In this document: in pieces, positions 20,254-32,800 of the stretch
How positions within the stretch are numbered: position 1 is the first letter of the stretch
Layout: each line of letters starts with the position of its first letter
NCBI GenBank assembly: GCA_033002965.1
Contig: JAURVB010012331.1
Span: 1 to 64,000, forward strand
Source of the DNA: Piper betle
Lineage: Eukaryota > Streptophyta > Magnoliopsida > Piperales > Piperaceae
Direction of reading: 5' to 3'
Length of the DNA: 64,000 bases
The notes under the pieces: generated by a model
Databases searched by the model: none
What the model was told of the DNA's origin: nothing
The model's input: the letters and a program-made list of their open reading frames with translations, nothing else
Made by a program: the position numbers and the translations under genes

Positions 20254-21568
20254 AGAAGGGGAGGGCGTCATCCACATAATTTCTCTTCAGACAGACACCA
20301 GCTTCCTCCTACGCTCGGGTAATTCTTCTTCCTTTCCTCTTCTTAGTTGCATAAATACACATGCTCAAATGGATAATAAGCATGATAAACATAAAATTAA
20401 AATCTGAAATCAGCGAAGAGAAGGGGAACAGTAGGAGGTCATCCTGATGTTTTGCAGCAGCAACAACACCATCTTCCATCCTTGTGAGTTGGGTTGACGT
20501 GCTGGAAGTAGGGAGTACTCCCGGCGGTGCTACTGGCCGGATGGAGGCGCCTTGGGTGGCCGAGTCAGACCGTCGAGGAGGGATGCACATCAAGAATGTG
20601 AAGGGAGACCAGGTCGGTGCTGCCATGGGTGGTGTTGCTGGCCAGACATGGATCCACCATGGAAAGTGCAGACTGGTTGTCACCTGGGGTGGTGCTGGTC
20701 GTCACCTTGATGGGGCAGTCGCCATGGGTGCTGGTCGGCCACCATGAATGGTGAAATTAAGGTCCCCATGCACGGTGTAGTCCGAGTTCCATGAGATAGC
20801 AGCGATAAAGATTGGATCTTTGGGGTTTTCCAATCGGATCAGTGGGGTAGATAGAAGATGGGGTCTGAAATTGGGTGGAAGGAAAAGAAGACATGCTGGT
20901 TTTGGGTGCGAAGAAGAAGAAGGTATGGGAAAGAGAAGCACGTCGAAGAAGAAGAATGGCAATTTTGTAAATATGGGATGACTCGATACGGTCGAGTTAA
21001 AAATAAATTACAAATAATTGTACTAGTGACATCCTTAAATTAGGATAATACAAATCAGTTAAAGAATATACTAAAACTAGTAATTAAGTATTGAGTATGC
21101 TTAATAATTAAATTATTAACTGGTAAATGACGGTTGTATTTGGGATATTTAATTGGAAATGTGAAAAAAAGGACTTAATTAATTATATCACATTGATAAT
21201 AAATTATCATTGGACATACTGGAAATTAAATAATTAATGAAGTGCAGCATGATAAATTTTATATCTTCAAAATGGATAGTTATACTAGTCATGTAGTGGC
21301 ATGTAGGTTCATGCAAATAAAATTATACTAATTTATAATTTTATGCCCTCATTTAGATTAGGGTTAGTGGATTACAATCAGACGAAATCTCAAGTCAGTT
21401 ACATATAATAGGTAGAACATCGTACTTTCCTTGTTGGTAGCCTAGGTCGGCCTGAGCCCAGATTCGACCACCATGCACCGAGTGCAACCGGGGTTAAAGA
21501 ATTAACTCAGTCCGACATGGGGTCGTATTATGTGCGTAAATTATGTAATGTATCAACATTGTTTTGGA

Positions 21569-22195
21569 GTAGTGATAGCCACCCCATAGAAAGGCTACGG
21601 ACGGGGTGAGCGAGGCACAGCGATTCCTCCATCGCACTGGAGTGTAGTGATAGCCTCCCCATAAAAAGGCTACGGCTGGGGTGTGTGAGGCACTGGCACT
21701 AGAGTTGGAAGTGAGAGCTTCCCTACAAACGGGGCGTAGCAATCACCTGAGTGTAGTGATAGCCTCCCCATAAAAAAGCTACGGCCGGGGTGTGCATGGC
21801 ACTGGCACTGGAGTGCAGTGATAGCCTCCCCAAAAAAGCCTACGGCCAGGGTGTGTGAGGCACTGGCACTAGAGTTGGTAGTGAGAGCTTCCTCACAAAC
21901 GGGGCGTAGCAATCACCTGAGTGCAGTGATAGCTTCCCCATAAAAAGGCTACGACCGAGGTGTGCAAGGTACTGGCACTGGAGTGCAGTGATAGCCTGCC
22001 CATAAAAAGGCTACGGCCGGGCTGTGTGAGGCACTGGCACTAGAGTTGGTAGTGAGAGCATCCCAGAAACGGGGCGTAGCAATCACCTGAGTGTAGTGAT
22101 AGCATCCCCACAAAAAGGCTACAACCGGGGTGTGCGAGGCACTGGCACTGGAGATGGTAGTGGTACCCTCCCCGCAAATGGGCTACGGCCGGGGT
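21569..22195 (+). repeat. Hairpin-array minisatellite in C 5' LTR
   Basis: Two unit types alternate to give a higher-order repeat of about 170 bp. The short type, about 62 bp, starts AGTGATAGCCTCCCC and ends CACTGGAGTG. The longer type, about 108 bp, adds GAGAGCTTCCCC...CGGGGCGTAGC. Most units contain TAGCCT...AGGCTA and CCCC...GGGG inverted repeats. About seven units are present here, against five in the 3' LTR. Confidence 0.85.
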
Positions 22196-22340
22196 GTGCG
22201 GATCACAGTGGATACCTCCTCCTCATTGTTTTAGAGTACAACGGAATCGCTCCACCGCATATTAAAATGAACATAGGGAAATAGTGGAATGTACTTGACT
22301 TGTTTTATTTACTATACTACTAAGTGTTGTAATCACTAAC

Positions 22341-22358
22341 TGCGGAATTGCCTCCGCA
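22341..22358 (+). promoter_or_regulatory. Conserved hairpin after the array
   Basis: TGCGGA / ATTGCC / TCCGCA, a 6-bp perfect stem. The same hairpin occurs after the arrays in S2 (29442-29457) and in C's 3' LTR (about 44136-44153), with degenerate versions in D2 and D4. Confidence 0.55.
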
Positions 22359-22589
22359 GGTGTGCAGATACGAAATTAGGTGATTGACAACCAGAGCATG
22401 GAGCAAAATAAATATGGGGACTCCCTTTTTTATTTATTTGAGAAATAAATGTGGCTACTGGGAAACGGTCCAAGACTGTGGGATTTTTATATATGTGGTT
22501 GTTAGAAATGTTAGACTTATTTGCTAAATTGTGATAACACCTAGCCAGCTAGGCCCACAATGTTGTGAAAAATGGCGAGTCGTTACGGG

Positions 22590-22601
22590 TGGTATCAGAG
22601 C
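22590..22601 (+). other. Primer-binding site of C
   Basis: TGGTATCAGAGC, complementary to initiator tRNA-Met, two bases after the 5' LTR end. Confidence 0.93.
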
Positions 22602-22764
22602 CTGGTTTCCCAAAAGCTCACATCTTATGACTCATGTACCTTGTTGAAGAGTCCAATATTTATCTTTCTCCAATGGGATGTCATTTGTGAATTAGTGGAC
22701 TCACTAACAAACCTAAGTAATCATTGAAAAAAAATTTAATGAACCATAACGGAATAAATTTTAG

Positions 22765-23581
22765 ATGGTAGGCACCTGAAGGAAGTCGAGCCAAGCTGCG
22801 CATTCGGACATGAATGTGGATAGTGTGTTAGGCCAAACTTTGACGGCCATACAGGGACTAGCGCAGGCTCCAGATAATACCAGTTCTGTGGTTCATAACA
22901 TAGTGCAGTGATTACCGGGATTGGTAACAAAGAATGGAGGTCTAAATTCGGCTGCGGGTCCTTGTAGCATCCCAAATGGTGATCAGGGGAGTGCCCAAGA
23001 GCGGGTAGGGATAGCTGACCTAGGCTAGCGAGCGGAACTTCCAAACCCACCGGTAGTCCGACAAATAGTACTGCCAGTTGGGGATGATTGTGATCGATAC
23101 ATTGTAGAAAAATTCCAGAAGAACGGAGAGAGGTATTCATTGGAGGGACTGATCCAATGAAGGCAGAGAGCTGGATGGACATTACTAAGAAAGCATTTAG
23201 AGCTCTCTCTGTGCCTCATCGCCATCAAGTGAGGTTGGTGACATGCATGTTTTAGGAGGAACCATCTTATCGGTGGAAGCCCATGGAGAAATTTGTAACA
23301 GCTTTCAATGGACAATATTTTCCTGAGTCTGTTGTCGAAAAGAAAGCATTGGAATTTGCCACTCTAACTCAGAGGGATGATTCAATCTGAGAGTATGCAA
23401 AAAATTTCTTACAATTGGAGAGATTTGCTAGAGCACACAAATTTTTCTAGCGGTTGAAGCCAGAATTGAGGAGTAGGGTTGCTATGGCACCAAGAGGCAC
23501 ATAACCGAAGTGATTGAGGCAGCCACTACTCATGAGTAGGTGTATGACTATGTCCGTGCATAGAAACAGGGGAAGGCTACT
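22765..23581 (+). pseudogene. C gag, N-terminal and capsid region, broken
   Basis: The ATG at 22765 starts MVGT and stops at codon 5 (TGA, 22777). The homologous start in D at 33309 begins MAGT. Downstream, pieces resembling the D Gag capsid appear (DCDRYIVEKFQKNGE; HRHQVR near 23218) with many stops, frameshifts and a missing segment near 23300. It cannot encode a working Gag. Assignment rests on position and similarity to D and other Tekay Gags. Confidence 0.8.
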
Positions 23582-24406
23582 ATGCAACATAAGAATGCCA
23601 ACCATGGTAGTAGCAAAAACCAGTCTACAGAACACCAACAGCAAAACTATCAACGGAATGTCAATGGGAACCGCAAAAGGAAGTTTCAGGATATTCCGTA
23701 TCGACTATGTAAAAATTGCAACAAGATGCATTCAGGGCTATGCAGTGAGCCCCGTTGGTGCTACAACTGTGGAAGGACGGGACACCTGCAAAATGAGTGT
23801 CGTCAGCACCTGAAGCAACAACAGGAGCAACCTGAAAAGGAGAAGACACCAGCTCCTAATCGCTACCCAGCACCTGCAAAATCGGTGGACAAAGGGAAGG
23901 CGAAACTTTTTGCAGTCGAAATCGAGGATGCTGAGGACGATGACCGCACAGTTCGAGGTAAAATTCGGATTCAAAGTGTTAGTGTGGATATTTTATTTGA
24001 CTCGGGGTGTACACATTCGTTCCTATAATCCCTATTATTTAAGAGTTTAGGACTCCAAACGTCTACATTACCGAAGACTTATAGGGTCACTACTGCAACT
24101 GGAGACGGGGAAGTCACAACATTAGGAGTGACTAACCTATCCTTGGATATACAAGGGAAACCCTACGTATGGAATTTCATTGTCTATGGGATAATAGGCT
24201 TTGATGTACTGTTGGGAATGGACTGGTTGTTTGCACACCAGGCTTTTCTCGACTGTAAAGGGAGGAGAGTGTTAACGAAACCTTGTAATTGTGAGATGGG
24301 GGTCATTTTCCAAGGGTCATGGAATGATCCATCCTCTTGCATTGTTCGGTTAGTGAGGCAACTGAATGGTTTGGTGAGGGTTGTAAAGCCTTTTCGGCAA
24401 CTCTAG
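23582..24406 (+). pseudogene. C nucleocapsid and protease region
   Basis: One frame covers 23582-24406 with a TAA at 24026-24028. A CCHC-type knuckle (CYNCGRTGHLQNEC) is preceded by a CX2C...C segment. A protease active site LFDSGCTHSF follows just before the stop. After the stop the same frame continues with protease-like sequence (DVLLGMDWLF). The frame ends at 24406, while the RT is read from another frame that overlaps from 24337. Confidence 0.88.
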
Positions 24407-25790
24407 ATGAGTCTGAGTCCAAACCCAAAGAGTTGTCCATGATTCCGGTGGTAGCAGAATTTCCGGACGTATTTCCAGGTGAACTTCCAGGGTTGCCTCC
24501 TAAGCGGGCAGTGGAGTTTGTCATTGACCTAACACCTGGAGTATCACCAATTTCTACAACACCATACCGCATGGCTCCAGCGGAACTCAAGGCGTTAAAG
24601 AGTCAATTAGAAGAGCTGTTGCAGGCAGGCTTCATCCAACCAAGTACTTCACATTGGGGAGCCCCTGTTCTTTTTGTAAAGAAGAAGGATGACTCACTTC
24701 GATTGTGTATTGACTATCGCCAGCTCAATCAAGTGATAGTCAAGAATCGGTACCCCTCACCGAGGATTGATGATTTATTTGATCAGTTGAAAACAGCCGG
24801 AATATTCACAAAAATAGACTTGCAGTCTGGATATCATCAACTGCGGGTGAAGGAATCTGACATACATAAAATGACTTTCCGAACTCGATATGGACATTAT
24901 GAGTTTCTCGTTATGCCTTTTGGTCTGACAAATGCACCAGCGGCCTTTATTTCACTTATGAAGACGGTGTTCCACAAATACTTGGATAAGTTTATTATTG
25001 TGTTGTGGATGACATTGTGGTCTATTCAAATGAGGAGGACCATGGGAACCACTTGTCCATTGCTCTTCAAGTTTTGAGGGAGAATCAATTGTTCGCCAAT
25101 TTATCAAAGTGTGACTTCTGGCTGGAGGAGGTGAAATTCCTCAGACATGTTGTCTCAAAGGCGGGAGTCGCAGTGGATCTATCAAAAGTGAGAGCAGTTA
25201 CTAATTGGTCACAACCCAAGTCAGTCATAGATATCCGAAGCTTCCTTGGACTAGCAGGTTACTATCAGAAGTTCATTAAAGATTTCTCCTTGGTGGCATC
25301 GCCAATGACTAAGCTTACACGCAAGGGAGTCAAGTTCGAATGGAGTAACAAGTGTGAGGAGAGTTTCCAATCTTTGAAGAAGAGTTTAACTACTGCACTA
25401 GTTTTGACTATACCAAATGGCAATGAAGGATTCGTGGTCTTCAGTGATGCATCTCTAGTGGGGATAGGATGTGTCCATATGCAAGATGGTAAGGTGGTGG
25501 CTTACACTTCTCGCCAATTAAAGATTCACGAGCAAAATTATGCAACCCATGACTTGGAACTGGCTGCAGTTGTGTTTGCTCTGAAAATTTGGGGACACTA
25601 TTTGTATGGAGCTCAGCTCGAGGTTTTAACTGACTACCAAAGTTTGAAGTATATCTTCACCCAGAATGGCCTTAACCTTCGACAGAGGCGGTGGATAGAA
25701 TACTTGAAGGACTATGATTTCCAAATTTCTTACCATCTGGGAAAAGCGAATGTTGTAGCCGACGCGTTGAGTCGGAAGGGCAAGGTGTAC
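24407..25790 (+). pseudogene. C reverse transcriptase and RNase H, frameshifted
   Basis: RT motifs are clear: [32 protein letters not shown] and [13 protein letters not shown] one-base loss near 25001 breaks the frame immediately before the catalytic Asp-Asp; the remaining part (MDDIVVYS) is open from 25005. RNase H follows with SDAS, DLELAAV, LTDYQSL (His to Tyr compared with A1) and VADALSRK. Apart from the frameshift the region is well preserved. Confidence 0.92.
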
Positions 25791-26261
25791 AAGGGTCAAC
25801 AGCTAGCTAGACTTTGGGCTATGTCAGTTGAGGTGGTAGCTATTAACCCGGTGGAACGAATGACAGGACTACTGGCAGACCTGGTTATCTCCAATGAATT
25901 GGTGGACCGAGTTAAGCTAACACAAATGGAAGATGAGAAGCCGAATGAAATATTGGACAAAACTCCCGACATTATAGCAGATTCCAACAAGGTAATCAGA
26001 TATAGAGGGAGGTTGTGTGTACCCAACAATGATGCATTAAAGCGAGATATTCTAGAGGAAGCTCATCGTTCAAGGTTCTCAATACACCCTATGTTACAAA
26101 GATGTACCAGGACATAAAACGAACCTACTGGTGGATTGGGATGAAGAGGATGTGGTGGATTTTGTTTCCAAGTGCCAGACATGCCAATTGATCAAAGCCC
26201 AACATCAACTACCCGGTGGATTATTACAATCTTTAGAGATACCTACTTAGAAATAGGAGTG
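25791..26261 (+). pseudogene. C integrase, N-terminal part
   Basis: It covers the linker and zinc-binding region (EEAHRS...CQTCQ). A small deletion near 26090 shifts the frame. The sequence is cut at 26261, in the codons for the conserved WKWEC segment, by the D LTR start TGTAAAGACC at 26262. The five bases before the junction are GAGTG. The matching right-hand copy has been lost with the end of the D block. Confidence 0.9.
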
Positions 26262-27160
26262 TGTAAAGACCGTGGAAAAAAAAATTTTTTTCTAATATAT
26301 TCGACTCTGGCAGGGAAGGATCCAACGTTAGAGAATTAATATTAATTATATTATATTCTCTATCCGGCTAAGTCTACCAAGTTAAATATTTTATTCTTTA
26401 CCCGGTTACCCGGTTAAAGAATAAAACCATAGCTATCATTTCATTTTATAAAGGACGTCCTCCACCCTAGCCTTCGTTCGGATTTTCTTCTCCTCTTCCT
26501 TGCCGGTGTGTCTCCTTCCTCGCTAGGTATTCTTCCTATCTCCCTCTTCTTAATTTTCTAGCATGCATATTTTACTAATAAACTTTATAATTGTGAGGAT
26601 TAAAGTTTAAAACCAACAAAAAAAGAAACTAAACAAAAAAATTAAACTTTAATTCGGCCAACGAGTCCCTTGTATCGGCGAGATGGGGAGGCACAGGCAA
26701 AGTGGCCAGGAAATGGTGGTGAGGGTCGTTCCGACGTCAAAAGATGATCCTGCCCTCTTCGTCGATCAGTGTAGGGTCAATCTCGCGCGTGTGGATGTCG
26801 GCCTGGGGTGGTCAATGGCCAAAAACAGTAGCGGTGGCAAAAATAGGAGCGACGGCGGTAGAGGAAGAAATCCGGCCGTCCTGGGTGGTGACAGGTTCCA
26901 ATATGGCCGGGGAAGGTAGATAGGTGGTCGAGGGTGATGAGGCGACCATCCAATTGAGGCGGCGATGCACGCCGGAGGTGGAATCACCGACGCAAGCGCG
27001 CCGCTAGGAAGGCGATGCGGGCATCACCGTGGCTGGAAGATGGCCGGGGCGACACCACAAGGGCAGGGCAGGGCGGGTCGACAATGATTGATGGCGACCG
27101 AAGGTGGTCGGCGGCGGCGGTGGCTGGAGCACACATGGAGTCGAGAGCATAGCATGCCAG

Positions 27161-27193
<33 letters not shown>

Positions 27194-27496
27194 GTGGCAA
27201 TTCTGTAAATACTGGTTGACTCGATACTGACTCGAGTTAAAAATAATACACACTCGTAATAAATCTTTAAAAATAATTATTTTATGTCTTCATTCAGATT
27301 AGGATCATTGGTCTCAGCTAAAAGATGGAAATATCCAGGTCCGTATATGTTGTATTTTCTCTTGTGGATAACCTAATCAGCCTGACCCCCAAGATTCAAC
27401 CACCAAGCACCGAGTGCAACCGGGGTGAAGGAATTGACTCAGTCTGACACGGGCTACACCCTTCATAATCATATAATGGACATGATGGACTGACCC
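26262..27496 (+). repeat. D-type LTR, short variant S1
   Basis: It starts TGTAAAGACCGTGG, has the TATA region TTTATAAAGG (about 26445), a GC-rich module and a GAA microsatellite (about 27159-27189). It lacks a block of about 630 bp present at 30797-31425 in the long form. It ends in the first minisatellite unit (GGACATGATGGACTGACCC), where it joins S2 through shared ACCC. Confidence 0.85.
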
Positions 27497-29814
27497 GGTT
27501 AAAGAATAAAATCCTAGCCATCATTTCATTTTATAAAGGACGTCCTCCACCCTAGCCTTCATTCGGATTTTCTTCTCCTCTTCCTTGCCGGCGTGTCTCC
27601 TTCCTCGCTAAGGTATTCTTCCTATCTCCCTCTTCTTAATTTTCTTCCATACATATTTTAATAATAAACTTTATAATAGTGAGGATTAAAGTTTAAAATC
27701 AACAAAAAAGAAACTACACAAAAAAATTAAACTTTAATTCGGCCAACGAGTCCCCTATTTCGGCGAGATGGAGAGGCAGAGGCAAAGTCGCCGGGAAATG
27801 GTGGTGAGGGTTGTTCCGACGTCAGAAGATGATCCTGCCCTCTTCGTCGATCACTGTAGGGTCAATCTCGCATGTGTGGATGTCGGCCAGGGGTGGTCAA
27901 TGGCCAAAAATAGTAGCGGTGGCAAAAACAGGGGCAACGGTGGTTGAGGAAGAAACCCGGCCGTCCTGGGTGGTGACGGGTTCCAATATGGCCGGGGAAG
28001 GTAGATAGGTGGTCGAGGGTGATGAGGCGACCATCCAATTAAGGCCGCGATGCTCGCCGGTGATAGAATCGCCGACGCAAGTGCGCCGCTAGTAAGGCGA
28101 TGCGGGCGTCACCGCGGCTGGAAGATGGCCAGAGTTGGCCGGGCCAACACCGCAAGGGCAGGGCAGGGCGGGTCGACAATGATTGACTGCGGCTGGAGGT
28201 GGTCGGCGGCGGTGGTCGCTGGAGCGCACCTGGAGTAGAGAACAGAGCATGCCAGAGAAGAAGAAGAACAAGAACAAGAAGCGCGGTGGCAATTCTGTAA
28301 ATACTGGTTGACTCGATACTGACTCGAGTTAAAAATAATACAAACTCGTAATAAATCTTTAAAAATAATTATTTTATGTCTTCGTTCAGATTAGGATCAT
28401 TGGTTGCAGCTACAAGTTCAAAATATCTAGATCCGTATAATTATTTAAAATGTTGTATTTTCTCTGGTGGATAACCTAATCAGCCTGAACCCAGATTCAA
28501 CAACCAAGCACCGAGTGCAACAAGGGTTAAGGAATTGACTCAGTCTGACACGGGCTATGCCCTTCATAATCATATAATGGACATGATGGACTAACCCATC
28601 AGCCAATTAATTGGACATGGTGGATTGGACTCGCCAGCCAATTACATACGTGCTGGATTGGACCCACCAGCCGATAACGGACATGGCAGATTGGACTTGC
28701 TAGCCAGTAATGGACATGATGGACTGACCTTTAAGCGAATAAATTGGACATGGCTGATTGGACTCGCTAGCCAATTACGGACATGGTGGACTGACCCATC
28801 GGCCAATAGATGGACATGGTGGACTGACCCATCAGCCAATTACGGACATGGTGGATTGGACCCACCCGCCGATAATGGACATGGTGGATTGGACTCGCCA
28901 GCCGGAAAAGGACATGATGGACTGACCCTTCAGCCAATAAATTTGACATGGCAGATTGGACTCGCTAGCCAATTATGGACATGGTGGATTGGACCCACCA
29001 GCTGTTAACGGACATGGCGGATTGGACTCGCCAGCCGGTAATGGACATGATGGAGTCACCCATCAGCCAATAAATTGGACATGGTGGATTGGACTCACCG
29101 ACCAATTACGGACATGGTGGACTGACCCATCAGCCAGTAGATGGACATGGTGGACTGACCCATCAGCCAACTAATGGACAGGGTTGATTGGACTCACCAG
29201 CCGATACCGGACATGGCGGATTGGACTCGCCAGCCGGTAACGTACATGATGGACTCACCCATCACCCAATTGATGGATATGGTGGACTAACCCATCAGCC
29301 AACTAATGGACATGATGGATTGAACCATCAGCTAATAAATGGTCATGTTTGAATGGTCACAAGTGCCAACATTATAGATAATGATAGGGAGTTTATGAAC
29401 TTGTTTTATTTAATTATACGGCTTAGTGGTTAATCACTAACGCGGAATTGCCTCCGCAGGTTTGCAGTTGGACATAAAGACTAAGAGACGACAGGGTGGT
29501 TTTTCTACCAACGCAGGTGGTGAACTGTTAATAAGCGGACTTCACTTTTTTACTTTTCTTGCGTTATATATGTGGCTATGGGAAACAGTCCAAGACTATG
29601 GGATACTTACTTCATGCATTGTCATTTGAAAATAAGTACTTTTGAGTTAGAAATGCTAGACTTATTTGCTTCATAATATTCATGTAACCTTTTAAGTAAC
29701 AGTTGGTCCGGTTAAGATTGGTTGTTGTAGGGTTAGTTTTTCTTAACTTTTGAGTAACACCCTGCCAGCAAGGCCCGCAATATCATGAAAAATGGCGGGT
29801 CGTTATTGGTTGTA
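27497..29814 (+). repeat. D-type LTR, short variant S2, missing the first ~130 bp
   Basis: It begins at GGTTAAAGAATAAAA, homologous to about 26410, and repeats the same order: TATA region, GC-rich module, CTCGA/GAGT block, array, hairpin (29442-29457) and terminus. It ends GGTCGTTATTGGTTGTA, which looks like the LTR end plus the first bases of a primer site, and then the next D LTR starts at 29815. Confidence 0.82.
28573..29345 (+). repeat. 33-bp hairpin minisatellite in S2
   Basis: More than 20 units of 33 bp (a few of 34) of the type ACGGACATGGTGGATTGGAC plus CCACCAGCCGATA. Each has a 5-6-bp inverted repeat around a 6-7-base loop; stems differ between units. Confidence 0.9.
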
Positions 29815-32800
29815 TGTAAAGACTGTGGAAAAAAAAATTTATTTTTCTAATATATTCGACTCGGCCAGGGAAGGATCGAACGTTAGAGAATTAATATTAA
29901 TTATATTATATTCTCTACCCCGTTAAGTCTACCCGGTTAAATATTTTATTCTTTACCCAGTTACCCGGTTAAAGAATAAAACCCTAGCCGTCATTTCATT
30001 TTATAAAGGACGTCCTCCACCTTCTCCTCTTCCTTGCCGGTGTGTCTCCTTCCTCGCTTAGGTATTCTTCCTATCTCCCTCTTCTTAATTTTCTTGCATG
30101 CATATTTTAATAATAAACTTTATAATCGTGAGGATTAAAGTTTAAAATCAACAAAAAAAGAAACTAACCAAAAAAATTAAACTTTAATTCGGCCGACGTG
30201 TCCCCTGTTTCGGCGAGATGGGGAGGCATAGGCAAAGTCGCCGGGAAACGGTGGCGAGAGTCGTTCCGTCGTCGGAAGAAGATCCTACCCTCTTCGTCGA
30301 TCAGTGTAGAGTCGATCTCACGTGTGTGGATGTCGGCCTGGGGTGGTAAATGGCCAAAAACAATTGCGGCGGCAAAAACAGGGGCGATGGCGGTTGAGGA
30401 AGAAATTTGGCCGTCCTGGGTGGCGACAGGTTCCAATATGGCAAGGGAAGGTAGATAGGTGGTCAAGGGTGACAAGGTGACCATCCAATTGAGGCGGGCT
30501 CACCGGAGGTGGAATCGCCCGCGCGAGCGCGCAGGCAAGAAGATGGCCGGAGTTGGCCGGGGCGACCCCGCAAGGGCCGGGCAAGGCTGGTCGACGACGA
30601 TTGACGGCGGCCTAATGTGGTTGGTGGTGGCGGCGGTGGCTGGATCTTGCCTGGAGTTGGGAACAGAGCTCGCTGGGGAAGAAGAAGAGGAAGAAGACGG
30701 GGGGTGGCAATTCTATAAATACTGGTTGACTCGATACCGACTCGAGTTGCAAATAATACAAATTCATAATAAATCGTTAAAAATAATTATATTAACAGGT
30801 TATAGGGTAAAGTTACTAAACTAATTAATTATTGGACGAAGTCAACATGGACATAAGTAATGAAAATTCGGTAATGATAAACTGTCGATAATTAATCGGC
30901 ATAATAAAATCGATCAAATTAAATCGGACGGTTAGAAGTAATTAATAAATAAAGATGTTACCTTTACCATATTAAATTTATTATTAGGTAAATAAAATGA
31001 TTATTTTAGTAACGAGTCAGTGCTATAGAAAATGTGTTATTAAACTATAGTCGGCTATCAATCACTCGCGTCAAACCTAAATGGCATAACGGAAAAAAAT
31101 AAAGTTTGAAACTTTATAGAGTCAAATAATTTAAAATAATTGTATTAATAATATTTATGAATTAAAATAATTCAAATTATTTAAAATAGTTTAATTGAAC
31201 AACTTAATTAATTAAATTGCTGTACGTAATAGTAGCGATTAAAAAATTATAACAAAAGAAAAATATATTAATAATAGTAATTAAATATTTGGGTATAAGT
31301 TGATATTTATTTTATTATTTGTTAGGTGTTAATTATGATCTAGATAATTAATGTAAAGTAGGATTTAAATGATTATATCATTTAGTTGCATACATTCCTA
31401 CTCGAATAAAATTATACTTATGTATAATTTTATGTCTTCGTTCAGATTAGGATCATTTGTCGCATCTGCAAGTTCGAAATATCCAGGTTTGTATAAATAT
31501 TTAAAATGTTGTATTTTCCCTTGTGGATAACCTAATCAACCTGAGCCCAAATATGACCACCATGCACCGAGTGCAACCGGAGTCAAGGAATTCACTCAGT
31601 CTGACACGGGCTACGCCCTTCATAATCATATAATGGACATGATGGACTGACCCATCAGCCAATAAATTGGACATGGCGGATTGGACTCGCCAGCCAATTA
31701 CGGACATGGTGGATTGGACCCACCAGCCGATAACGGACATGGCAGATAGGACTCACCAGCCGGTTATGGACATGACAGACTGACCCTTCAGCCAATAAAT
31801 TGGACAAGGCAGATTGGACTCGCCAGCCAGCTCACACATGGTGGATTGGACCCACGAACCGATAACGGACATGGCAAATTGGACTCACCAGCTGGTAATG
31901 GACATGATGGACTGACCCATCAGCCAATAAATTGGACATGGCGGATTGGAATCGCCAGCCAATTACGGACATGGTGGATTGGACCCACCAGCTGGTAACG
32001 AACATGGCGGATTGGGCTCGCCAGCCGATAATGGACATGATGGACTGACCCATCAGCTAATAAATGAGACATGGCGGATTAGACTTGCCAGCTAATTACG
32101 GACATGGTGGACTGACCCATCAGCCAATAGATGGACATGGTGGACTGACCCATCAGCCAATTACGGACATGGTGGGTTGGACCCACCAACCGATAACGGA
32201 CATGGCGGATTGGACTCACCAGCCGGTAATGGACTTGATGGACTGACCCATCAGCCAATAAATTGGACATGGCGGATTGGACTCACCAGCTAATTACGGA
32301 CATGGTGGACAGACCCATCAGCAAATTACGGACATGGTGGATTGGACCCACCAGCCGTTAACAGACATGGCGGATTAGACTCGCCAGCCAGGAATGGACA
32401 TGATGGACTGACCCATCAGCCAATAAATTGGACATGGCGGATTGGACTCGCCAGCTAATTGCGGACATGGTGGACTGACCCATCAGCTAACTAATGGACA
32501 TGGTGGATTGGACTCACTAGCTGATAACGGACATGGCAGATTGGACTCGCCAGCTGGTTACGTACATGATGGACTGACCCATCACCCAATAGATGGACAT
32601 GGTGGACTGACCCATCAGCCAACTAATGGACATGGTGGACTAAACCATCAGCTAATAAATGGACATGTTGGAATGGTCACAAGTGCCAATATTATTGATA
32701 ATGATAGGGAGTTTATGAACTTGTTTTATTTAATTATACGGCATAGTGGTAAATCACTAACGCGGAATTGCCCCCACAGTTTAGTAGCTGGACCTAAAGA

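Larger units (their letters stand above)
19954..22587 (+). repeat. C 5' LTR (2634 bp)
   Basis: It starts TGTAAAGACCCGG followed by A-rich and AAT repeats, and ends CGTTACG (the last A changed to G). Landmarks are AAACCCTAG (20224-20232), a TATA box (20245-20253), the CTCGA/GAGT block in the orientation opposite to A (about 20976-21000), a hairpin array (21569-22195) and a conserved hairpin (22341-22358). It is 143 bp longer than the 3' LTR, mainly from one extra repeat of the array. Confidence 0.93.

Noticed and set aside
20484..20747. Plus-strand 87-codon ORF repeated at 42445-42735
   Set aside because: It is the Gly-rich module of the C LTR in both copies; the frame ends differ and no domain is recognisable.
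28573..29345. CRISPR-like array
   Set aside because: Units are contiguous without unique spacers, in a plant LTR, with no cas genes.
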